Assembly (NCBI GenBank): GCA_949293315.1
Contig: CASFCH010000027.1
Span: forward strand, 52,177 to 116,176
DNA from: an uncultured Oscillospiraceae bacterium
Lineage (GTDB): Bacteria; Bacillota; Clostridia; Oscillospirales; Acutalibacteraceae
DNA length: 64,000 nucleotides
Reading direction: 5' to 3'
This document shows, piece by piece, positions 60,214-64,000 of this stretch; the first letter of the stretch is position 1; the number at the start of each line of letters is the position of its first letter. Position numbers and translations under genes: made by a program. Under the pieces are notes generated by a model. It saw only the letters and a program-made list of their open reading frames with translations, was not told where the DNA came from and searched no databases.

Positions 60214-60967
60214 GATCCGGAATCTGCGCAAGAGCTTTGGCAAAAACGTCGTCATTGAAGATATCTCCATTCAGGTCAGGCGCGGCGAGGTCGTCTCCAT
60301 CATCGGGCCGTCCGGGTCCGGCAAGTCCACGCTCCTGCGCTGCGCCACCATGCTGGAAAAGGCCAATCAGGGCACGATCCTGTACGACGGCGCGCAGATG
60401 TTCGGCCCGAATGAAAAGGGAAAATACGCCTATGCGCCCAAGGAGCAGCTCAGGGAGATCCGGCGCAAATATGGGCTTGTATTCCAGAATTTTAACCTGT
60501 TCCCGCACTTCTCCGTGATCCGCAATGTGACGGACGCACTGGTGCAGGTGCTCAAAATGGATAAGAGCGAGGCGCGGGAGCGCGGCATGGAGCTGCTCGG
60601 GAAGATGGGCCTGGCCGATAAGGCGGACGCCTACCCGAGCACGCTCTCCGGCGGGCAGCAGCAGCGCGTCTCCATTGCGCGGGCGCTGGCGATGCGGCCG
60701 GAGATCCTCTTTTTTGACGAACCCACCAGCGCGCTCGATCCGGAACTGACGGGCGAGATCCTCAAGGTGATCCGCTCGCTGGCGGAGGAGCACATGACGA
60801 TGGTCATCGTCACGCATGAGATGGCCTTTGCCCGCGAGGTGTCCGACCGCGTGATCTTCATGGATCAGGGCGTCATCATCGAGCAGGGCGACGCCAAGGA
60901 GGTCATGGACCGCCCGAAAAACGAGCGGACAAGGACTTTTATCCAGCGGCTGGAGAACCGTGAGTAG
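60161..60967 (+). CDS. Polar amino-acid ABC transporter ATPase
   Basis: A 268-residue ATPase of the GlnQ/HisP family. Start ATG 60161 with AAAAGGAG upstream; a longer in-frame extension is not supported. Walker A is [11 protein letters not shown], the signature [15 protein letters not shown] and Walker [16 protein letters not shown], with the switch His in VIVTHEM. Energises uptake by the permease upstream. Confidence 0.93.
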   Translation: MEQRQNPSSSASESALLEIRNLRKSFGKNVVIEDISIQVRRGEVVSIIGPSGSGKSTLLRCATMLEKANQGTILYDGAQMFGPNEKGKYAYAPKEQLREIRRKYGLVFQNFNLFPHFSVIRNVTDALVQVLKMDKSEARERGMELLGKMGLADKADAYPSTLSGGQQQRVSIARALAMRPEILFFDEPTSALDPELTGEILKVIRSLAEEHMTMVIVTHEMAFAREVSDRVIFMDQGVIIEQGDAKEVMDRPKNERTRTFIQRLENRE

Positions 60968-60978
60968 GAGAGCGCGCG

Positions 60979-61557
60979 ATGACCGGGAAAGTCTGGGGCA
61001 GGATATTGCTCTGTTTACTGTATATCGCCGCCGGAATGACGATGGGCGCGCTGTCAAAGTACTGTGATGTTGCCGAATCGCAATTTTTGTATACGGTCGG
61101 GCTGCTCACTTCGGACGTGGCGGTGTGGGCAATTCTCTGTGCGGGGATTGCGATGACCGCTCCCACTGCCGTGCGGGCGGGCGTCCATGTGTTCCTCTTC
61201 CTGTCCGGGATGCTGATCGCCTATTATCTGGTATCTGCCTTCTATGTCGGGTACCTCTATCCCCGTGCGATCATTTTTTGGAGTGTAATGTGCGCGGTTT
61301 CGCCGGGGCTCGGCTGGCTGGCGTGGCACGCCCGCAGCAGCGGACGGCTGGGCGGTGTGATGCGGCTTGCAACGGTAGTGGGGCTTCCCCTTCTGGTTTT
61401 GATCGAATTTGTTGCGGAGCCGTTATTTCTCCCCCCGATTGTAAATGGCGTTCTCTATGCGCTTTTGCTGGTATATCTGCGTCGCAAAAGGAAAATGGCG
61501 CTCGGCCCCCGCGCACTTTGGAGGGAGATCGTTCCCGCCCACGGCAGGGATACATGA
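60979..61557 (+). CDS. Small membrane protein of unknown function
   Basis: A 192-residue protein with about five to six hydrophobic helices (residues 9-24, 38-62, 68-90, 98-116, 128-150) and a basic C-terminal tail (YLRRKRKMALG). Starts 11 bases after the ATPase stop and is likely in that operon. I recognise no family, enzyme motif or signal peptide. Confidence 0.65.
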   Translation: MTGKVWGRILLCLLYIAAGMTMGALSKYCDVAESQFLYTVGLLTSDVAVWAILCAGIAMTAPTAVRAGVHVFLFLSGMLIAYYLVSAFYVGYLYPRAIIFWSVMCAVSPGLGWLAWHARSSGRLGGVMRLATVVGLPLLVLIEFVAEPLFLPPIVNGVLYALLLVYLRRKRKMALGPRALWREIVPAHGRDT

Positions 61558-61580
61558 TAAAATTAAATCCATAAATTCTG

Positions 61581-61613
61581 CGGCGCGCTCCGAATGGAAA
61601 CCGGAGCGCGCCG
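61581..61613. terminator. GC-rich hairpin, likely operon end
   Basis: CGGCGCGCTCCG (61581-61592) and CGGAGCGCGCCG (61602-61613) form a perfect 12-bp stem, with no clear T-run. Confidence 0.55.
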
Positions 61614-61695
61614 CCTGTGATTAAAGATCTTCAAAATCCCGGGGATGGACGGCGTCCTGGCGCGCACCTGAATCGGGAAAAGCGTGCGGACGGTT

Positions 61696-63297
61696 TCAGT
61701 CACTCCTGGAGTACAGGACTAGGGTGTCCCCCTCCGCCACGGTGCTCTCGCCGTCGGGGATAATATCCGTATCGCCCCGCAGGATCAGGATGATCAGGGC
61801 GTCCCGCTTCAGGTCGATGTCCCGCAGCTTTTGGCCGATACAGGGATTTCCCGGTTCGATTTTCCACTCGGTCAGTTCGATCCCGTCCCGGTCCAGATAT
61901 TCCTTTGCGGCGATGATGACGGTGTCCCCCTCCCGCATCACGGTGCCGCCGTTGGGGATGAGTGCTTTTCCGCCCCGGATCACGGCGGCGATCAGCGTCC
62001 CGGGGAGCGGCTCGATCTCCCGGATCGGCCGGTTGGTCCACGGGTGGCTTTGGTCCATCTCCAGGCGGATAAACTGGATGCTGGTCTCCTCCGAATAGTC
62101 GTTAAAGGTTTTCAGAACATTTTCGCGGGCGTCGATCATCTTCAGCTTTTTGGCGGCGAGGGGGAGCAGTGTCCCCTGCATCAGCAGCGAGAGGAGCACC
62201 ACGCAAAAGACGATTTGGAAAATTTTTTCATCCCCGTAGGCGGGGGAGATCGCGGCCACGATCGCAAACACGATGGAGGCGGCGCCGCGCAGCCCCGCCC
62301 AGGAGACGAGCAGCTGCTGGCGCAACGGCGCGCGGAACGGCGTCAAAATCAGGAAGACGGCAGCCGGCCGCGCGACGAAGGTCAGGAACAGCGCGATCAG
62401 CAGCGCGGGGAGGAGGACGCCGGGCAGCTGAGAGGGGAAAACGAGCAGCCCCAACAGGAAGAAGATGAGCATCTGCATCATGTTGTTGAACGCGTCAAAG
62501 AAGTTGACCAGGCTCTTCTTGTTCGGGATATCTGCATTTCCAAGGATGATCCCGGCGATATATGCGCTCAGGTAGCCGTTCCCGCCCAGAAGGGACGGGA
62601 TCGCATATGCGGCCAGCCCGACCGCCACCAGGAAGACGGAGTCAAGCCCCTCGGAGCCGAATTTGAATTTTTTCAGGATTTTTTTGGCAATCAGGGCGAT
62701 CAGAAATCCTGCGGCTCCCCCGTAGACGATTTGGGCAAAGACGGCGTAGAGGATATTCCCGGCGGATACGCTTCCATCCATTGCCGAGAGGAAGAGGACC
62801 GTCAGCATATAGGCGCACGGGTCGTTGCTCCCGCTCTCGATCTCCAGCATGGACGCCGTACCGTATTTTAAGTTCAAGCGGTGGGAGCGCAGGATGGAAA
62901 AGACGGATGCCGCATCTGTGGAGCCGAGCACGGAGCCGATCAGCATCCCCTCCATCAGGGACGTGCCCAGCGCCAGGTGACAGAAGAGCCCGGTCAGGCA
63001 GGCCGTGATGATTACGCCGAGCGTGCTCAGCAGGATCGACTTCGCGGCCACCGGCTTTGCGGCGCTCCACTTGGTGCCAAAGCCGCCGTAGAACATGATG
63101 AAAATCAGCGCGATGGAACAGATCTTTTCACTGAGCTGATAGTCGCTGAACTCGATTTTCAGCAGGCCGTCCGATCCGAAAATCATGCCGAGCGCGATGA
63201 AAATAAAAAGAGTCGGGATCCCCGCGCGGGCGGAAAATTTGGCGCCGAGGATGCAGGCGATCAGGATGACCGCCCCGAGCAGCAACAGCGTGTTCAC
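61696..63297 (-). CDS. CPA1 K+/H+ antiporter with two RCK_C domains
   Basis: A 533-residue antiporter of the NhaP2/CvrA type. About twelve helices occupy residues 1-400, with the exchange motifs GSTDAASVF and ESGSNDP in helices 5-6. The C-terminal cytosolic part has two RCK_C (TrkA-C) domains (about 410-475 and 485-533), as in K+/H+ antiporters that respond to ions or nucleotides. It probably extrudes potassium or sodium for pH and volume control. The ribosome binding site is AGGGGAAATG-like and weak. Confidence 0.85.
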   Translation of the reverse strand: MNTLLLLGAVILIACILGAKFSARAGIPTLFIFIALGMIFGSDGLLKIEFSDYQLSEKICSIALIFIMFYGGFGTKWSAAKPVAAKSILLSTLGVIITACLTGLFCHLALGTSLMEGMLIGSVLGSTDAASVFSILRSHRLNLKYGTASMLEIESGSNDPCAYMLTVLFLSAMDGSVSAGNILYAVFAQIVYGGAAGFLIALIAKKILKKFKFGSEGLDSVFLVAVGLAAYAIPSLLGGNGYLSAYIAGIILGNADIPNKKSLVNFFDAFNNMMQMLIFFLLGLLVFPSQLPGVLLPALLIALFLTFVARPAAVFLILTPFRAPLRQQLLVSWAGLRGAASIVFAIVAAISPAYGDEKIFQIVFCVVLLSLLMQGTLLPLAAKKLKMIDARENVLKTFNDYSEETSIQFIRLEMDQSHPWTNRPIREIEPLPGTLIAAVIRGGKALIPNGGTVMREGDTVIIAAKEYLDRDGIELTEWKIEPGNPCIGQKLRDIDLKRDALIILILRGDTDIIPDGESTVAEGDTLVLYSRSD

Positions 63298-63586
63298 ACA
63301 TTTCCCCTCCTTTGTGATATCGGTTCATGAAAAATGAAAAAGGCGGGCGGCAGGCGCGTCGCCTGTTGTCCACCGGGAAGATTCGTATCTATAAATAATA
63401 CAATTCGCCTGTGTGCAAGAGCGGAAGCGGCGCGTCCCGGACTGCGCAGCAAAGTTACGCAAACAGCTTAAATTGGGATTTTGCCTGTGCTCTGTAAAAT
63501 TATTGTACCATGGAGCAGCCCGGGAATTTGTTGAAAAATTTAAAATTTTTCATGGCTCCAATGCGAAACTTCACCGGCGGACTCCC

Positions 63587-64000
63587 CTGCGTCTGTTCGC
63601 CTGCAAGCGCGCTCACGGCGCCTCCGCGGCGCGATCAACTTTTTGCGGGGGTAAGGGGAGAAAATCTGTGCAATCCTCGTAGGGAACGCTGCCGCGTCGT
63701 CGCGGACTGCATATCGCTTGGAACGCCGTTCCGCGCTTATTCCGTCGCTCCTCCTTACCGCAAAAAGTCCCGCTTGCTGCGTCTGTTCGCTTGCGAGCGC
63801 GCTCACGACGCCTCCGCAGCGCTATCAACTTTTTGCGGGGGTAAGGGGAGAAAATCTGTGCAATCCTCGTAGGGAACGCCGCCGCGTCGTCGCGGACTGC
63901 ATATCGCTTGGAACGCCGTTCCGCTGGAACGTCATTCCGCGCGCATTCCGTCGCTCCTCCTTACCGCAAAAAGTCCCGCTTGCTGCGTCTGTTCGCTTGC
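63587..64000. repeat. Tandem long-palindrome repeats (runs off right edge)
   Basis: A unit beginning CTGCGTCTGTTCGC starts at 63587, 63777 and 63983, so the period is 190 then 206 bp; the second unit carries a 16-bp insertion. Each unit has the inverted arms ACTTTTTGCGGGGGTAAGGG and CTTACCGCAAAAAGT, and CCTCGTAGGGAACGC, also found inverted in 32374-32497. Units 1 and 2 agree at most positions. No gene is supported here. 63298-63586 before it is also gene-free; an A/T-rich patch at 63385-63410 may hold a promoter. Confidence 0.75.

Overview
The window comes from the chromosome of a GC-rich, low-redox-lifestyle Firmicute, most likely a gut-type member of the Oscillospirales (Clostridia). This is inferred from the compact glgBCDA glycogen operon with a GlgD subunit, the GatCAB/AspRS route, formate-tetrahydrofolate ligase, a SpoIIQ-like M23 peptidase (an endospore-former marker), strong AGGAGG-type ribosome binding sites, and consensus sigma-A promoters. 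No rRNA, tRNA or CRISPR array was seen. The taxonomic call is inference; no marker gene such as 16S rRNA is present.

Layout. 1-2610: the distal end of a contractile-phage tail module (spike end, gpW/gp25-like, baseplate J, Mu gp48-like, tail-fibre-like), cut off on the left and followed directly by host genes. 2752-8621: a P2-type cation ATPase behind a structured leader, then a divergent MarR regulator and a membrane-fused alpha/beta hydrolase. 8925-19076: a NatAB-like ABC exporter plus secreted GH16 beta-glucanase, then glycogen synthesis (glgB, glgC, glgD, glgA). 19198-25022: a tiny envelope protein with a sortase-like tail, an AraC regulator, and a divergent sugar ABC importer (ATPase, lipoprotein, two permeases). 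25152-28287: an ECF sigma / RsgI-like anti-sigma / secreted acidic-repeat protein module, tag and an acetyltransferase. 28364-32181: a lower-GC ABC exporter, a second GH16 lipoprotein and a GNAT enzyme. 32182-32906 is a gene-free mosaic of dispersed palindromic repeats.

32907-41616 and onward on the minus strand: a HAD phosphatase, aspS-gatC-gatA-gatB, and purL-apgM-metY. 45580-54263: MATE exporter, PPC-domain protein, pyk, tyrA, an autoregulated GntR unit, a YjdF-like membrane protein and an rmlB orphan. 54347-57508: a SpoIIQ-like peptidase and fhs, separated by a five-copy array of structured repeats (55179-55729). 57553-63297: a Cof-type phosphatase, a polar amino-acid ABC importer, a small membrane protein and a CPA1 K+/H+ antiporter with RCK_C domains. 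63587-64000: a tandem array of long palindromic units running off the right edge.

How it fits together: two secreted GH16 enzymes, a sugar ABC importer and the glycogen operon suggest beta-glucan breakdown, oligosaccharide uptake and carbon storage. Core metabolism (pyruvate kinase, phosphoglycerate mutase, purine, Asn/Gln-tRNA, C1 and tyrosine pathways) fills the rest. The most unusual structure is the array at 55179-55729: five 63-66 nt hairpin units with covarying stems at about 130 bp period, alternating with linkers that themselves fold into a cloverleaf-like four-way junction.
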